Shown here in pieces: positions 18,449 to 27,843 of a DNA stretch of 64,000 nt. The DNA is from Acidobacteriaceae bacterium. Its GTDB lineage: Bacteria > Acidobacteriota > Terriglobia > Terriglobales > Acidobacteriaceae. The notes below the pieces were generated by a model. That model made no database searches. It was not told the origin of the DNA and worked only from the letters and a program-made list of their open reading frames with translations. The DNA lies in NCBI GenBank assembly GCA_027452245.1, contig DAIDGW010000094.1, forward strand, positions 48,152 to 112,151. The letters are read 5' to 3'. The position numbers and the translations under genes were made by a program. Position 1 is the stretch's first letter. The number at the start of each line of letters is the position of its first letter.

Positions 18449-18477
18449 TTGACTTCACCCTATCGCTACCGTACGCT
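18449..18477 (+). promoter_or_regulatory. Sigma-70-type promoter for tatA
   Basis: TTGACT (18449-18454) and TACGCT (18472-18477) are separated by 17 bp and lie about 30 bp upstream of the tatA start. The -35 matches five of six consensus bases. Confidence 0.55.
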
Positions 18478-18507
18478 TATGTTGTAGCAATCTTTTGGAG
18501 GCTCCCC

Positions 18508-18705
18508 ATGGAAGGTCTATTTCAGCCGATGCACCTGCTCATTATCTTCTTCATTGCGTTGCTGGTGTTCGGCCCCAAGAAACTGCCGGAGCTCGGCAAA
18601 GGTCTTGGCGAAGGCTTTCGCGCCCTGAAGGAAGGAATGAAAGATCAGCCGGCGCAGGCCTCCACCGATGCCAATGCCACCAAGAAGCCTGAAGTAAAGA
18701 GCTAA
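18508..18705 (+). CDS. tatA: Sec-independent protein translocase TatA/E
   Basis: A 65-residue TatA, the pore-forming part of the twin-arginine export system. One membrane helix (about 8-21), then the FGPKKLPELGKGLGEGFRA amphipathic helix and a charged tail. ATG 18508 has GGAGG upstream; the longer frame from 18367 is rejected. It stands alone, with tatC not in the window. Tat substrates are encoded here at 13032-14384 and 30456-31661. Confidence 0.93.
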   Translation: MEGLFQPMHLLIIFFIALLVFGPKKLPELGKGLGEGFRALKEGMKDQPAQASTDANATKKPEVKS

Positions 18706-18845
18706 CCCTTGGTCCGGCGGCGCCGCGAAATCAGTTGCGCGCCTGAATTCTGCTACAGGTTAATGCGGAAACTACTTTTGCGCTGAGTTTCCAGCTCACT
18801 TTCCATTCTTTTGCATCTAATCGGCCCCTGAGGAGGACGTTCTCT

Positions 18846-19940
18846 GTGTTGCGGTCATCGCAGACTCTTGCACTCTGTAGCCTCATCTTCTGCGGCATGA
18901 TGTACGCCGACCAGATCACTCTCAACAATGGCGATCGCATCACCGGCAAGATAGCCACGTCGGACGGAAAAACCGTAGTGATACACACGAAATCTGCCGG
19001 AGATGTCACGGTCAACCTGTCGGATATTCAGCAGATCACCACCGACCAGGAACTTCACGTCGAGATGAAGGGTGGCAAAGCCGCCACCGGATCGCTTACG
19101 CTGCAAAACGGCAACGTCGAGGTTACGCCGAAGAGTGGATCTCCATTGCAGGGGCCGGTCGCCAACCTCACAGTCATGCGGAACGGCACTGAGGAAGCTG
19201 CCTACGAAAAATCCCAGCACCCCGGCTTCCTGCACGGATGGACGGGCGGGGTGAATGCCGGCTTCTCGCTGGCACGCGGAAACAGCTCAATCGAAAACCT
19301 GGCCCTGGGTCTTACGGCGACGCATCCGACCGCCGATAGCAAACTGAGTGCGACATTGAACTCGATCAACACGCAAAATAATCTGGCGACGCCGAGCACG
19401 GCCGCCAACTTGATCGAAGGCATCCTGATGTACAACCACGATCTCAATCCGAAATTTTTTGCCTTTGTCGGCGGAGACTTCATGAGCAATGCGCTTCAGG
19501 ACCTGGATTTGCGGCAGGTCTATGAATCGGGTTTCGGTTATCACGCGATCAAGTCGGATAATACGACGCTCGACCTTCTTTTTGGCGCCAACTATACCCA
19601 CGAGACGTATTCCAATGGACCTTTTGTTACGCCGGTGACCGTTCCGCCGACTTATGTCTCCTACGGAGTCACAAATCGTTTTGTGGCGCTAAGCTTGGGC
19701 GATCAGCTAATGCAGAAGACGAAATCCACGGTGATCAATCAATCGCTGATGGTCTATCCTGACATGAGCGATACGGGCCAGTACCGCATCGAGTTCAGCC
19801 TGGCGACGGTGACGAAGATAAGTAAGTGGCTGGGATGGCAAAATCAATTCTCGGACATTTACGTCAGCAATCCCCCAGTGGGCACGAAAAAGAATGACGT
19901 CATCTTCACCACGGGATTAAACGTTTCGTTCAGCGACTGA
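18846..19940 (+). CDS. DUF481 outer-membrane-like protein
   Basis: A 364-residue exported protein starting at GTG 18846 with GGAGGAC upstream. After a signal peptide, residues about 20-110 form a small beta domain (ITLNNGDRITGKI). The rest is a DUF481 domain, predicted to be an outer-membrane beta barrel (salt-stress-induced YdiY type), with alternating hydrophobic strands and a terminal GLNVSFSD. Function beyond membrane location is unknown. Confidence 0.8.
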   Translation: MLRSSQTLALCSLIFCGMMYADQITLNNGDRITGKIATSDGKTVVIHTKSAGDVTVNLSDIQQITTDQELHVEMKGGKAATGSLTLQNGNVEVTPKSGSPLQGPVANLTVMRNGTEEAAYEKSQHPGFLHGWTGGVNAGFSLARGNSSIENLALGLTATHPTADSKLSATLNSINTQNNLATPSTAANLIEGILMYNHDLNPKFFAFVGGDFMSNALQDLDLRQVYESGFGYHAIKSDNTTLDLLFGANYTHETYSNGPFVTPVTVPPTYVSYGVTNRFVALSLGDQLMQKTKSTVINQSLMVYPDMSDTGQYRIEFSLATVTKISKWLGWQNQFSDIYVSNPPVGTKKNDVIFTTGLNVSFSD

Positions 19941-20004
19941 CGCTTCGGCACGCGGGTGGATTCTCAGTCGGGTGATGGTTTAATTGTTGCGGGGAGTCGT
20001 GTTC

Positions 20005-21177
20005 GTGCGGGGCATCTCGAAATTAGTCCTGGCTGCTGCCGTGGCGTGTCTAGTCGCGCGGGGTGGAATCCTTGACGCGCAGACGAGCGCGCCCAAGGCT
20101 CAGAGCGCGAAATCCTACAGCTATGATCTTCCCGGTAACAAGAAATGGGTGGACACGAATCTCGACGTGCGCGGCGGGGCGAAGCTGCGCATCAGCGCTA
20201 CGGGCGAGATTACATATCCAGCCGATACATCACTCGAAGGCAAATCGCGGACTCTGGGGACATTTGGCCCCGACGGCCTTCCCCGCGGGTTTGCCGATCT
20301 GCTTCATCAATATCCAGTCGGGGATGCGGGCCATGGTGCTCTGATCGGACGCATCGGTTCCGATTCTTATTCTCAAGCCTTCCTGATCGGGAGGAGCAAG
20401 GAATACGATGTGCCCGTGGCTGGACGTCTGTTCCTGGGCATCAATGAAAGCGAACAGGATGCGTCGGTTGCCACCGGTGCCTTCCACGTGACGCTGGAAA
20501 TCCTGAATGAAGGGTCCGCCGATGCATCTCATCCCGGTGGGCCGGCGGACACCCCTATTCCGGGCATAACACCCGATTTGCTGAGCAAGATTCCACGACG
20601 CGTCACAGACCCTGCGCACAATCCCGGTGACATGGTGAATGTTTTCATCATTGGAACGCAGGAGCAGGTGCTGCAGGCGTTCGCGGCGGCAGGATGGGTC
20701 CAGGTTGACAAAACGGTCGGCAGCACTGCGCTCAACGCTTTGCTGGGTTCTTTGGAGAAAAAAGATTACCTGACCATGCCGATGAGCGTATTGTTCCTGT
20801 TCAATCGTGCGCAGGATTATGGATTTGCCCACGCCGAACCGGTGCGCGTGGTGATGTCGCGAAACCATCTCCGCCTTTGGAAATCCCCTTACGTAGTCGA
20901 TGGACGCCCGCTATGGTGCGTGGCGGCGACGCACGATATCGGTTTCGAGCGTGACCAGCGCAATAATGGCCTGACACACAAGATTGATCCTGCCATCGAC
21001 GGCGAACGCGAATACGTGAACGGCACGATTTCGAGCACCGGACTAGTCGCGCAGCGAGACCACGTGACTCCGCCCAACCCACTGACGACGGCAAAGACTG
21101 CGACGGGTGGCGAGTTCCACTCCGACGGGCGCATTGTGGTGCTCGTCCTCAAGAACACAAGCGGGAAGTCCAGCTAG
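20005..21177 (+). CDS. Exported LecA-like plus LssY C-terminal domain protein
   Basis: About 390 residues. After a signal peptide there is a galactose-binding PA-IL/LecA-like segment (KKWVDTNLDVRGGAKLRISA, then GALIGRIG), and after about residue 190 an LssY C-terminal domain (DMVNVFIIGTQEQVLQAFAAAGWV). LssY-C is found in proteins tied to type IV secretion-era and phosphatase fusions, and its activity is unknown. GTG 20005 is preferred because GGGGAG is eight bases upstream; TTG 19984 is an alternative. It may be co-transcribed with the DUF481 gene 64 bp upstream. Confidence 0.7.
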   Translation: MRGISKLVLAAAVACLVARGGILDAQTSAPKAQSAKSYSYDLPGNKKWVDTNLDVRGGAKLRISATGEITYPADTSLEGKSRTLGTFGPDGLPRGFADLLHQYPVGDAGHGALIGRIGSDSYSQAFLIGRSKEYDVPVAGRLFLGINESEQDASVATGAFHVTLEILNEGSADASHPGGPADTPIPGITPDLLSKIPRRVTDPAHNPGDMVNVFIIGTQEQVLQAFAAAGWVQVDKTVGSTALNALLGSLEKKDYLTMPMSVLFLFNRAQDYGFAHAEPVRVVMSRNHLRLWKSPYVVDGRPLWCVAATHDIGFERDQRNNGLTHKIDPAIDGEREYVNGTISSTGLVAQRDHVTPPNPLTTAKTATGGEFHSDGRIVVLVLKNTSGKSS

Positions 21178-21261
21178 CCGCAACCGGGCTGGCAGCTTTT
21201 TCAGTTTGACCGCAATCTCCGGATAGCCCTCACTTCCCGGTGGTCCTATGCTTTTCTCACC

Positions 21262-22362
21262 ATGACCACCAATGCCATACTCGCTATAGATTCTGTGCGG
21301 CAGGCCAACTTGAATTCGGTTCTTGACGACGAGCGCTGGCGCGCCGTCCTGTCCCGCGATTCCGAGCGGGACGGGCAGTTTGTCTTCGCGGTTTCGACCA
21401 CCGGTGTATATTGCCGGCCGTCGTGTCCGGCGCGTCGTCCGCGCCGAAGCAGTGTCGAGTTCTTTCTTCGTCCGGAACAAGCCGAGAGTGCAGGTTATCG
21501 GTCATGCCTGCGCTGCCGTCCAAAATCGCTCAGCGGGAATCCCGAATCCGATCAGGTGAAGGCCGTCTGCCGCTACATCGAGCAACATCTGGACGAGAGC
21601 ATCACCCTTGAACGCCTGGGACGGGAATTCGGGCAAAGCCCATTTCATCTCCAGCGTCGTTTCAAGGCGGTACTGGGAATCTCTCCCCGCGAGTATGCCG
21701 ACTCGTGCCGCTTGCACCAACTCAAGCACCGATTGCGATCCGGGGACAATGTGACCCGCGCCATGTACGAAGCCGGGTACGGCTCGAGCAGCCGTCTTTA
21801 TGAGCGGACGGCTTCGCAACTCGGGATGACGCCGGATAAATATCGTCGCGGCGCTATCGCTGCGGCCATCCGCTACACCTGTGTGGATTCGCCGCTGGGG
21901 CGGATGCTGGTTGCCGCCACCGATCTCGGCCTCTGCGCGATTCACTTTGCAGATTCTGAGGCTGAACTTCTCGAAGGCTTGAAGCGAGAGTTTCCCTACG
22001 CGGCCCGTAAGCGCGATGAAGGATCGCTTGCCTCTTGGGTCGAAACCTTACTGGCTCAACTCGGCAAAGGGAAGAGTGCGGCCTCGACATTGCCGCTCGA
22101 TATCCGCGCTACAGCTTTTCAACGGCGTGTATGGACTTATCTGCAGTCGATCCCATTCGGCACGACGAAATCTTATGGACAAGTTGCGAAAGCGATTGGG
22201 AAGCCGCGCGCCAGCCGTGCCGTGGCTCGTGCCTGCGCTTCCAACCGAGTTGCCGTCGTGATTCCATGCCATCGCGTGATTCGCGAGGACGGAAGTCCGG
22301 GCGGGTATCGTTGGGGAGTGGAGCGGAAGCAAGCTCTGCTTGCGATGGAACAAGAGAACTAG
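21262..22362 (+). CDS. ada: Ada: methyl-DNA repair protein and transcription regulator
   Basis: A 366-residue three-domain Ada. The N-terminal zinc domain has C51, C55, C82 and C85, and C51 is the predicted phosphotriester methyl acceptor. An AraC-type helix-turn-helix follows (about 100-195), then the O6-methylguanine-DNA methyltransferase domain with IPCHRV, where C336 is the acceptor. Methylation of the N-domain usually turns Ada into an activator of its own gene. No alkB or alkA is next to it here. Confidence 0.95.
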   Translation: MTTNAILAIDSVRQANLNSVLDDERWRAVLSRDSERDGQFVFAVSTTGVYCRPSCPARRPRRSSVEFFLRPEQAESAGYRSCLRCRPKSLSGNPESDQVKAVCRYIEQHLDESITLERLGREFGQSPFHLQRRFKAVLGISPREYADSCRLHQLKHRLRSGDNVTRAMYEAGYGSSSRLYERTASQLGMTPDKYRRGAIAAAIRYTCVDSPLGRMLVAATDLGLCAIHFADSEAELLEGLKREFPYAARKRDEGSLASWVETLLAQLGKGKSAASTLPLDIRATAFQRRVWTYLQSIPFGTTKSYGQVAKAIGKPRASRAVARACASNRVAVVIPCHRVIREDGSPGGYRWGVERKQALLAMEQEN

Positions 22363-22386
22363 CAGCAGTTGTGATTGTGATGGAGA

Positions 22387-22599
22387 TCACTGCGCTAATT
22401 CCAACTGCCGGAGTTCGTCGATCAGGCGGATGATCTTGGCTCGCCGTTCGTCGTATTCTTTCGCCTCGTCTCGGGTCATGCCGACGAAAGTGGCTGCCTT
22501 GAGGGCTTCGAGTTGTTCTACGGTGAGGCGGTCGATCTCTTCTTTCAAATGATGGATGTTGGCGATCTCGTGATTCCCATTCCCCGCATCCCGGTTCAT
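22387..22599 (-). CDS. Small coiled-coil protein, unknown
   Basis: A 70-residue charged protein, almost all helical with heptad-like Leu/Ile spacing (LKEEIDRLTVEQLEALKA, IIRLIDELRQLEL). Converges on ada with 24 bp between stops. No family recognised; its codon use fits its neighbours, which is the main support for calling it. Confidence 0.5.
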   Translation of the reverse strand: MNRDAGNGNHEIANIHHLKEEIDRLTVEQLEALKAATFVGMTRDEAKEYDERRAKIIRLIDELRQLELAQ

Positions 22600-22769
22600 A
22601 GACTCCTCATTCGGTTCCGTTTACTTAGATTCAGCAAGAAACCTTTCAACAAGCGCCAAGACGCGCCACTTAGGCTGTTTGGCCTGGGGCAGTCGGGTCG
22701 GCGTGGGGTAGAAGCATTTCCGGGGCCAACGCAAGTGATAGATTTAAGGCTCACTTGTGAGAGAAGCCT

Positions 22770-23687
22770 ATGCTTAAGTCTGATCTTCCCGAGTGCTGGC
22801 CTGCCCTTCCTCTCGATTCATGGCGTGACACCTACGCCACGCTTCACATGTGGACACAGATCGTAGGCAAGGTCCGTCTTCGCCTCACACCGCTGCTGAA
22901 TCATTGGTGGAATGTGCCGTTATACGTAACGGCGCGCGGACTGGCGACCTCGCGCATTGCCTACGGCCAGAGAGCTTTTGAAGTGTGGTTCGACTTCATC
23001 CGGCACCAGCTTGTTGTGGAGACCAGCGAGGGGACGGTACACAAGATGGACTTGCAGCCCCGTTCCGTCGCCGATTTCTACGCTGAATTCCTAGCCATGC
23101 TGCGGTCGGCAGGAATTGAAGTCAGCATCTGGAAAATGCCGGTCGAGATTCCGAACCCCATGGCCTTCGATGAAGACCGCCAGCACGCGTCGTACGATCG
23201 CCAAGCGGTAGAGAAGTTCTGGCGCATCCTGCTCTCGGTGGATGCAGTCCTGCAGCGGTTTCGGTCGTCGTTTATCGGGAAATCGAGCCCGGTGCATTTT
23301 TTCTGGGGGAGTTTCGATCTGGCGGTGACGCGTTTTTCCGGACGGCGCGCTCCCGAGCGTTCGGGGGCCGATGTCATAACGCGTGAAGCATATTCTCACG
23401 AGGTGAGCAGCGTTGGTTTTTGGCCGGGCGGCGGAGAGATCAAAGATGCGGCATTTTATTCCTATGCTGCACCCGAGCCGGTGGGGTTCAAACAGGCCCG
23501 GGTTCGTCCAGCGGCCGCCACTTACAATCCGCAGCTTTCCGAGTTCCTTCTGATGTACGAAGATGTACGCCGTTCCAGTTCTCCCACCGATTCTCTGCTG
23601 GATTTCTGCCAGTCTACTTATGAAGCGGCAGCCAGCCTCGGAAATTGGGACCGCAATGCACTCGAACGACAGTCTCGCGCATCTTAA
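22770..23687 (+). CDS. DUF5996 family protein
   Basis: A 305-residue protein recognisable by WPALPLDSWRDTYATLHMW, the long NVPLYVTARGL strand and HFFWGSFDLAVTRFSGR, which define DUF5996. The family is widespread in soil bacteria and has no known activity. No signal peptide. It is followed after 30 bp by the UBP zinc-finger gene. Confidence 0.82.
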   Translation: MLKSDLPECWPALPLDSWRDTYATLHMWTQIVGKVRLRLTPLLNHWWNVPLYVTARGLATSRIAYGQRAFEVWFDFIRHQLVVETSEGTVHKMDLQPRSVADFYAEFLAMLRSAGIEVSIWKMPVEIPNPMAFDEDRQHASYDRQAVEKFWRILLSVDAVLQRFRSSFIGKSSPVHFFWGSFDLAVTRFSGRRAPERSGADVITREAYSHEVSSVGFWPGGGEIKDAAFYSYAAPEPVGFKQARVRPAAATYNPQLSEFLLMYEDVRRSSSPTDSLLDFCQSTYEAAASLGNWDRNALERQSRAS

Positions 23688-23717
23688 ACATTGATTCCCT
23701 TAGCAAGGAGATTCACC

Positions 23718-24008
23718 ATGCCAGGCTGCACGCATACCGATCAGATAAAGATCACCAGCGCGAGCAAGCATGTCTGCGAGGATTGCATCAAAACCGGAGA
23801 CACATGGGTTCATCTTCGGATGTGCCTGGAATGCGGACATATCGGCTGCTGCGATTCCTCGAAGAACAAGCACGCCACCAAACACTTCCACCGCAGCAAG
23901 CACCCGCTCATGCGATCGATCGAACCCGGAGAAACGTGGGTGTGGTGCTACGTCGATCAAATGTCTCCGGGTGAGATACAGGCCCAGCGCTTCGTGCCTG
24001 GCAACTAG
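23718..24008 (+). CDS. UBP-type zinc finger protein
   Basis: A 96-residue protein that is essentially one UBP/ZnF domain: CTHTDQ, CEDC, CLECGHIGCCDSSKNKHA and HPLMRS supply the Cys/His zinc ligands. In eukaryotes the fold binds the ubiquitin C-terminus; bacterial members have no established ligand. The start at ATG 23718 is set by AAGGAG seven bases upstream. Confidence 0.88.
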   Translation: MPGCTHTDQIKITSASKHVCEDCIKTGDTWVHLRMCLECGHIGCCDSSKNKHATKHFHRSKHPLMRSIEPGETWVWCYVDQMSPGEIQAQRFVPGN

Positions 24009-24059
24009 CGCGAACTGCTGGGGATGCGCTACAGCGGTTCCATGTGATACAAACTCGCC

Positions 24060-25379
24060 GTGCCTTCGACCGCTTCGGCTGAAAAGCCTCCTCAATTGAT
24101 CCGCGCCATAGGCCGCTTCAGCTTCGCGGCGCTGGTGGTTAATTGCATTATCGGCAGCGGCATTTTCGGCCTGCCTTCGGTAATCGCGGCGCTCGTTGGA
24201 CGCGCCAGCGTCCCCGCCGTTCTCATGGCAGGAGCGGCGATGGCCATCATCATTGCCTGCTTTGCCGAGGTGGCCTCGCGGTTTCGCGACACTGGTGGCC
24301 CGTATCTCTATGTGCGCTCGGCCTTCGGACGCCTCCTGGGAATCGAAGTTGCGTGGCTTGTCTGGTTCGTCCGGCTGACTGCCTGTGCGGCCAACGTTAA
24401 TTTGTTTGCCATCTATCTTGCGGAATTCTGGCGTCCGGCGACCCGGCCGATTCCGAGGTTCGTCATTCTCACTGCGCTGGTTGGCGTGCTTGCCCTCACC
24501 AACTTTCGCGGAGTCCGCATCGGTACGCGCGTGAATAACGTATTCACAGCGGCCAAGCTTTCCGCTCTCGCATTTGTCTGCCTGATCGGGTCTTATTTCC
24601 TGATCTCTACACATCGACTGGTTCCCGCTGCTGCTGCGGGATTGCCGCCGCACGGCTGGCCTGAGGCCATGGTCCTGCTTATCTTTGCCTATGGAGGTTT
24701 TGAGGCCGCACTCATCTCTACCGGAGAAGTTCGCGATCCACGCCGGGACACGGTATTTGGGCTATTCGCCGGGCTGATTACGTGCACGATTATCTATGCT
24801 CTGGTCCAGTGGGTCGTCGTGGGCATGCTTCGCGATCCGGGCCACAGCAGTCGTCCCCTGGCCGACGTTGCGGGTATAGTGCTCGGTCGTGCCGGAGCCA
24901 GCCTGGTTGCGGTAGGAGCTTTAGCGTCGATCTATGGCTATCTCAGCGGCAATATGCTGGCGACGCCACGGATGACGTTCGCTCTATCGGAAGGAGGAGA
25001 TTTCCCGCACCTGTTTGGAGCGGTGCATTCCCGCTTTCATACGCCGTATGTTTCTATTTTCATCTTCGCTTTGCTGGTCTGGATCTTCGCTTTCTTCGGC
25101 AGCTTCGCTGGAAACGCCACGTTGTCGGCGGGAGCGCGGCTCTTCTACTACGCGCTGGTGTGCGCGGCGTTGCCGGTGCTGCGGCGCAAGGAAGGCTCAA
25201 ATGGCATTCCAGCAGACGCGGGGTTTCGCCTTCCGGCTGGAACCTTGTTCGCCGCGCTGGGCGTGGTGATTTGCCTCGCAATACTGACTCGAGTGGACTT
25301 CAGTAACTCGCTGCTGCTAGTTTCGGTCATTGTGCTGGGATATGTGAATTGGCTGGTGGTACGCAAGAGGACGGCGTAA
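24060..25379 (+). CDS. APC-family amino acid permease
   Basis: A 439-residue inner membrane transporter with about 12 membrane helices. The first unwound-helix motif GSGIFGLPS and the TGGPYLYVRSAFG loop are typical of the amino acid-polyamine-organocation superfamily. Start is GTG 24060 with a weak ribosome-binding site. Substrate not deducible. A second APC transporter is encoded at 51489-52904. Confidence 0.88.
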   Translation: MPSTASAEKPPQLIRAIGRFSFAALVVNCIIGSGIFGLPSVIAALVGRASVPAVLMAGAAMAIIIACFAEVASRFRDTGGPYLYVRSAFGRLLGIEVAWLVWFVRLTACAANVNLFAIYLAEFWRPATRPIPRFVILTALVGVLALTNFRGVRIGTRVNNVFTAAKLSALAFVCLIGSYFLISTHRLVPAAAAGLPPHGWPEAMVLLIFAYGGFEAALISTGEVRDPRRDTVFGLFAGLITCTIIYALVQWVVVGMLRDPGHSSRPLADVAGIVLGRAGASLVAVGALASIYGYLSGNMLATPRMTFALSEGGDFPHLFGAVHSRFHTPYVSIFIFALLVWIFAFFGSFAGNATLSAGARLFYYALVCAALPVLRRKEGSNGIPADAGFRLPAGTLFAALGVVICLAILTRVDFSNSLLLVSVIVLGYVNWLVVRKRTA

Positions 25380-25481
25380 CACTGCTAAGAGATACCGTCA
25401 CCTTTTGACTTTGGGGATCGGCCTGTTCACACTAATATTTGTCCCAGGAATTTCTCGTCTCAGACTGATGGAGAATAATTT

Positions 25482-26246
25482 ATGAAGTTTCTTTCTCTTG
25501 TTCTGACTTTGTGCCTCCTGTTGACCTGTGTCGTGTTTGCCCAAGAAACGCTCTCCAACGATTCCATTCAGAAGATGGTGAAGGGAGGCCTTGGTGACGA
25601 TGTGATTATTTCTGTGATCCAGCATCAGCCGGGCCAGTACGATCTCTCTCCGGAAGCCCTCATCGCACTGAAAAAGCAGGGAGTCTCGGACAAAGTGTTG
25701 GAAGCGATGTCAACTAAGAATAGCGCGGCAGCGTCCACGCCTGCTCCGGTTGTGGATCGCTACGAGGACCTCGACATCGGGGTCTATCGCAAAGTGAAAG
25801 ATGTCTGGACTCCCATCGCGACCGAGCCGGTGAACTGGAAGACCGGCGGATTACTGAAGTCGATTGCATCCGAAGGAATCGTGAAGGAAGACGTCAACGG
25901 GCGTCTGCAGGGGCACGAGAGCCCCACGAAAATGAACACGCCTCTCGAATTCCTGATCAAGGCTCCCGATGGACTGGAAGCGACCGATTTTCAGCTAGTG
26001 CATCTGCACGTCAAGAGCAATGCGCGTGAGTTCCGCACCATGACTGGGGGAGTGTTTCATTCATCCGGCGGTTCTTCTCGAGACGCTGTCTCTTTTCAGC
26101 AAACCCAAGTTGCGAAGCGAACTTATAAAATTACCTTGCCGAATAATCTGCCCGCGGGCGATTACGCGTTTCTGGCGCCGGGACTGACCGCTGCCTCTGC
26201 TGCGAGCACGACCGGAAAGGCGTACACATTTCATCTGGTTGAGTAG
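25482..26246 (+). CDS. Exported protein, unknown
   Basis: A 254-residue protein with a signal peptide ending near VFA-Q. Residues about 25-75 contain IQKMVKGGLGDDVIISVIQ and LSPEALIALKKQGVSDKVLEAM, a short helical module common at the N-terminus of exported acidobacterial proteins. The C-terminal part is beta-rich and ends in a strand YTFHLVE. Function unknown. Confidence 0.7.
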   Translation: MKFLSLVLTLCLLLTCVVFAQETLSNDSIQKMVKGGLGDDVIISVIQHQPGQYDLSPEALIALKKQGVSDKVLEAMSTKNSAAASTPAPVVDRYEDLDIGVYRKVKDVWTPIATEPVNWKTGGLLKSIASEGIVKEDVNGRLQGHESPTKMNTPLEFLIKAPDGLEATDFQLVHLHVKSNAREFRTMTGGVFHSSGGSSRDAVSFQQTQVAKRTYKITLPNNLPAGDYAFLAPGLTAASAASTTGKAYTFHLVE

Positions 26247-26403
26247 CAGCGGCTTATACCTCGTCCTTGTGGTATAGTGCCATTGCTCTCAATGGAGCGG
26301 GCGTAGGCCCGATCCGCTGCGCCTCGCCCTCTGCCCGCAGCGAGGCGAACCAACTGTCCGTGACGTGGGGTTGCGGACATACCAAAAAGGAGATCGACCA
26401 GCC

Positions 26404-26733
26404 ATGAGAAAAGTTCTGATGCTTTGTTTTGCCTGCCTGTTCTTGCTTGCCATCTACGCCGTTGCCTTCGATGGAATGGGGAAGAGCGAAACGGTGAAGG
26501 GTTGGGTAACCGACGATAAATGCGGCGCCAAGGGCGCGAGTGCCAAAGCCGAGGCATGCACCAAGAAGTGCCTGGCCAGCGGCGCCAACATGGTCATCGT
26601 CACGGATGGCGACCAGAAGGTGATCAAGGTGGATAATCCCGACGCGCTGAAGGGACACGAAGGACACCACATCTCCGCAACCGGAACCGTCAGCGGAGAT
26701 TCGATGCACGTCGACAGCATGAAGATGCTGTGA
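26404..26733 (+). CDS. Small exported cysteine-containing protein
   Basis: A 109-residue protein with a signal peptide (about 1-20) and a compact mature domain holding three cysteines (DDKCGAKG, ACTKKCLAS), then two beta strands and HHISATGTVSGDSMHVDSM. The ATG at 26404 has AAGGAG upstream. The fold is often seen in acidobacterial periplasmic proteins; the cysteines may form a disulfide or bind metal. Followed directly by a strong terminator. Confidence 0.7.
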   Translation: MRKVLMLCFACLFLLAIYAVAFDGMGKSETVKGWVTDDKCGAKGASAKAEACTKKCLASGANMVIVTDGDQKVIKVDNPDALKGHEGHHISATGTVSGDSMHVDSMKML

Positions 26734-26748
26734 CAAGTCAGGGAACGT

Positions 26749-26779
26749 AAAAAGGGGGCGGCTGCGGCCGCCCCCTTTT
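26749..26779. terminator. Bidirectional rho-independent terminator
   Basis: GGGGGCGGC and GCCGCCCCC form a 9-bp GC-only stem with a 4-nt loop, flanked by A5 on the left and T4 on the right. It can end transcription of the small exported protein gene on the plus strand and of thiG on the minus strand. Confidence 0.9.
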
Positions 26780-26782
26780 GTT

Positions 26783-26897
26783 ATTGAGTGGTCGAGCGAT
26801 TTGCTGATTGAGTGACTTGAAAACCCCAAGTGCTCAATTACCCGATTACTCAATCATTAATCAATCAGTGGCCCGATCACCCAAGAGCTCAAGGACT
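26783..26897. repeat. Octamer-phased degenerate repeat beside thiG
   Basis: Units related to ATTGAGTG (ATTGAGTG, GTCGAGCG, ATTTGCTG, ATTGAGTG) are followed by inverted units (GCTCAATT, ACCCGATT, ACTCAATC). The centre can fold, since ATTGAGTGACTTG faces CAAGTGCTCAAT. It resembles the 5429-5518 array in unit length and arrangement. Confidence 0.6.
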
Positions 26898-26906
26898 CAA
26901 TGAGCC

Positions 26907-27680
26907 TTAGCGGCTGACTCCCTCCAGCGGAGAGCTCGCGGTCGCATAAAGCTTCTTCGGCATTCTTCCGGCCAGGTATGCGTGCCGCCCAGCCAGGACG
27001 GCATGATGCATGGCCTCTGCCATAAGCACAGGGGCCTGCGCATTGGCGATGCCGGTATTCATCAGCACGGCGTCTGCGCCGAGTTCCATCGCGATGGCGG
27101 CATCCGATGCGGTGCCGACGCCGGCATCCACAATCAGAGGTACGCCGGAAATCATCTCGCGCAGAATGCGGATATGCGCCTGGTTCTGGATTCCCATGCC
27201 GCTGCCGATCGGCGCCCCGAGGGGCATCACGGCGGCAGCGCCCGCATCGATCAGGCGTTTGGCGAAAACGATGTCGTCGGAAGTGTAGGGAAGAACGGTG
27301 AATCCTTCACTGACCAGCGTACGCGTGGCCTCCAGTGTGGCCTGCACGTCGGGATACAACGTCGCCTGGTCTCCGATGACCTCCAATTTCACCCAATCAG
27401 AAAGCCCGACTTCGCGTCCCAGTCGCGCTGCGCGCACGGCTTCGTCCGCCGTGTAGCAGCCTGCCGTGTTGGGCAGCAGGAAGTATTTTTTGGCATCGAT
27501 GTAATCGAGCAGAGATTCCTTGCTGCGATCCAGATTCACGCGGCGCACCGCGACCGTGACCATTTCCGCGCCGCTGGCTTCCAGGGCGCGTGCCGTTTCC
27601 TGGAAAGATTTATATTTGCCCGTACCGACAATCAGCCGGGAGCGGAAGGAACGTCCGGCAATAGTTAAAGAGTCTGACAT
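26907..27680 (-). CDS. thiG: Thiazole synthase ThiG
   Basis: A 257-residue TIM-barrel enzyme that builds the thiazole ring of thiamin from deoxyxylulose phosphate, dehydroglycine and the ThiS thiocarboxylate. The Schiff-base lysine is in [10 protein letters not shown]. Also visible are [16 protein letters not shown] and [15 protein letters not shown] 27680 starts at the conserved N-terminus; the longer frame to 27893 is not needed. Other thi genes are absent from the window, and thiamin diphosphate would serve the PDH E1 encoded here. Confidence 0.95.
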   Translation of the reverse strand: MSDSLTIAGRSFRSRLIVGTGKYKSFQETARALEASGAEMVTVAVRRVNLDRSKESLLDYIDAKKYFLLPNTAGCYTADEAVRAARLGREVGLSDWVKLEVIGDQATLYPDVQATLEATRTLVSEGFTVLPYTSDDIVFAKRLIDAGAAAVMPLGAPIGSGMGIQNQAHIRILREMISGVPLIVDAGVGTASDAAIAMELGADAVLMNTGIANAQAPVLMAEAMHHAVLAGRHAYLAGRMPKKLYATASSPLEGVSR

Positions 27681-27843
27681 GCGGATATTGTAGCGCCGAG
27701 AGACCTGGTTTCTCTGTGATGCTGAGCTGAGATGGGAATGGAGGTGGGTGTCGACAATTGCCGGCACATCAATGCGAAGAATACCCTTGCACTGGACTGC
27801 GAGGCCGATATATCTGTTTTCCGCACTAACGAGGGCTTCGGAG

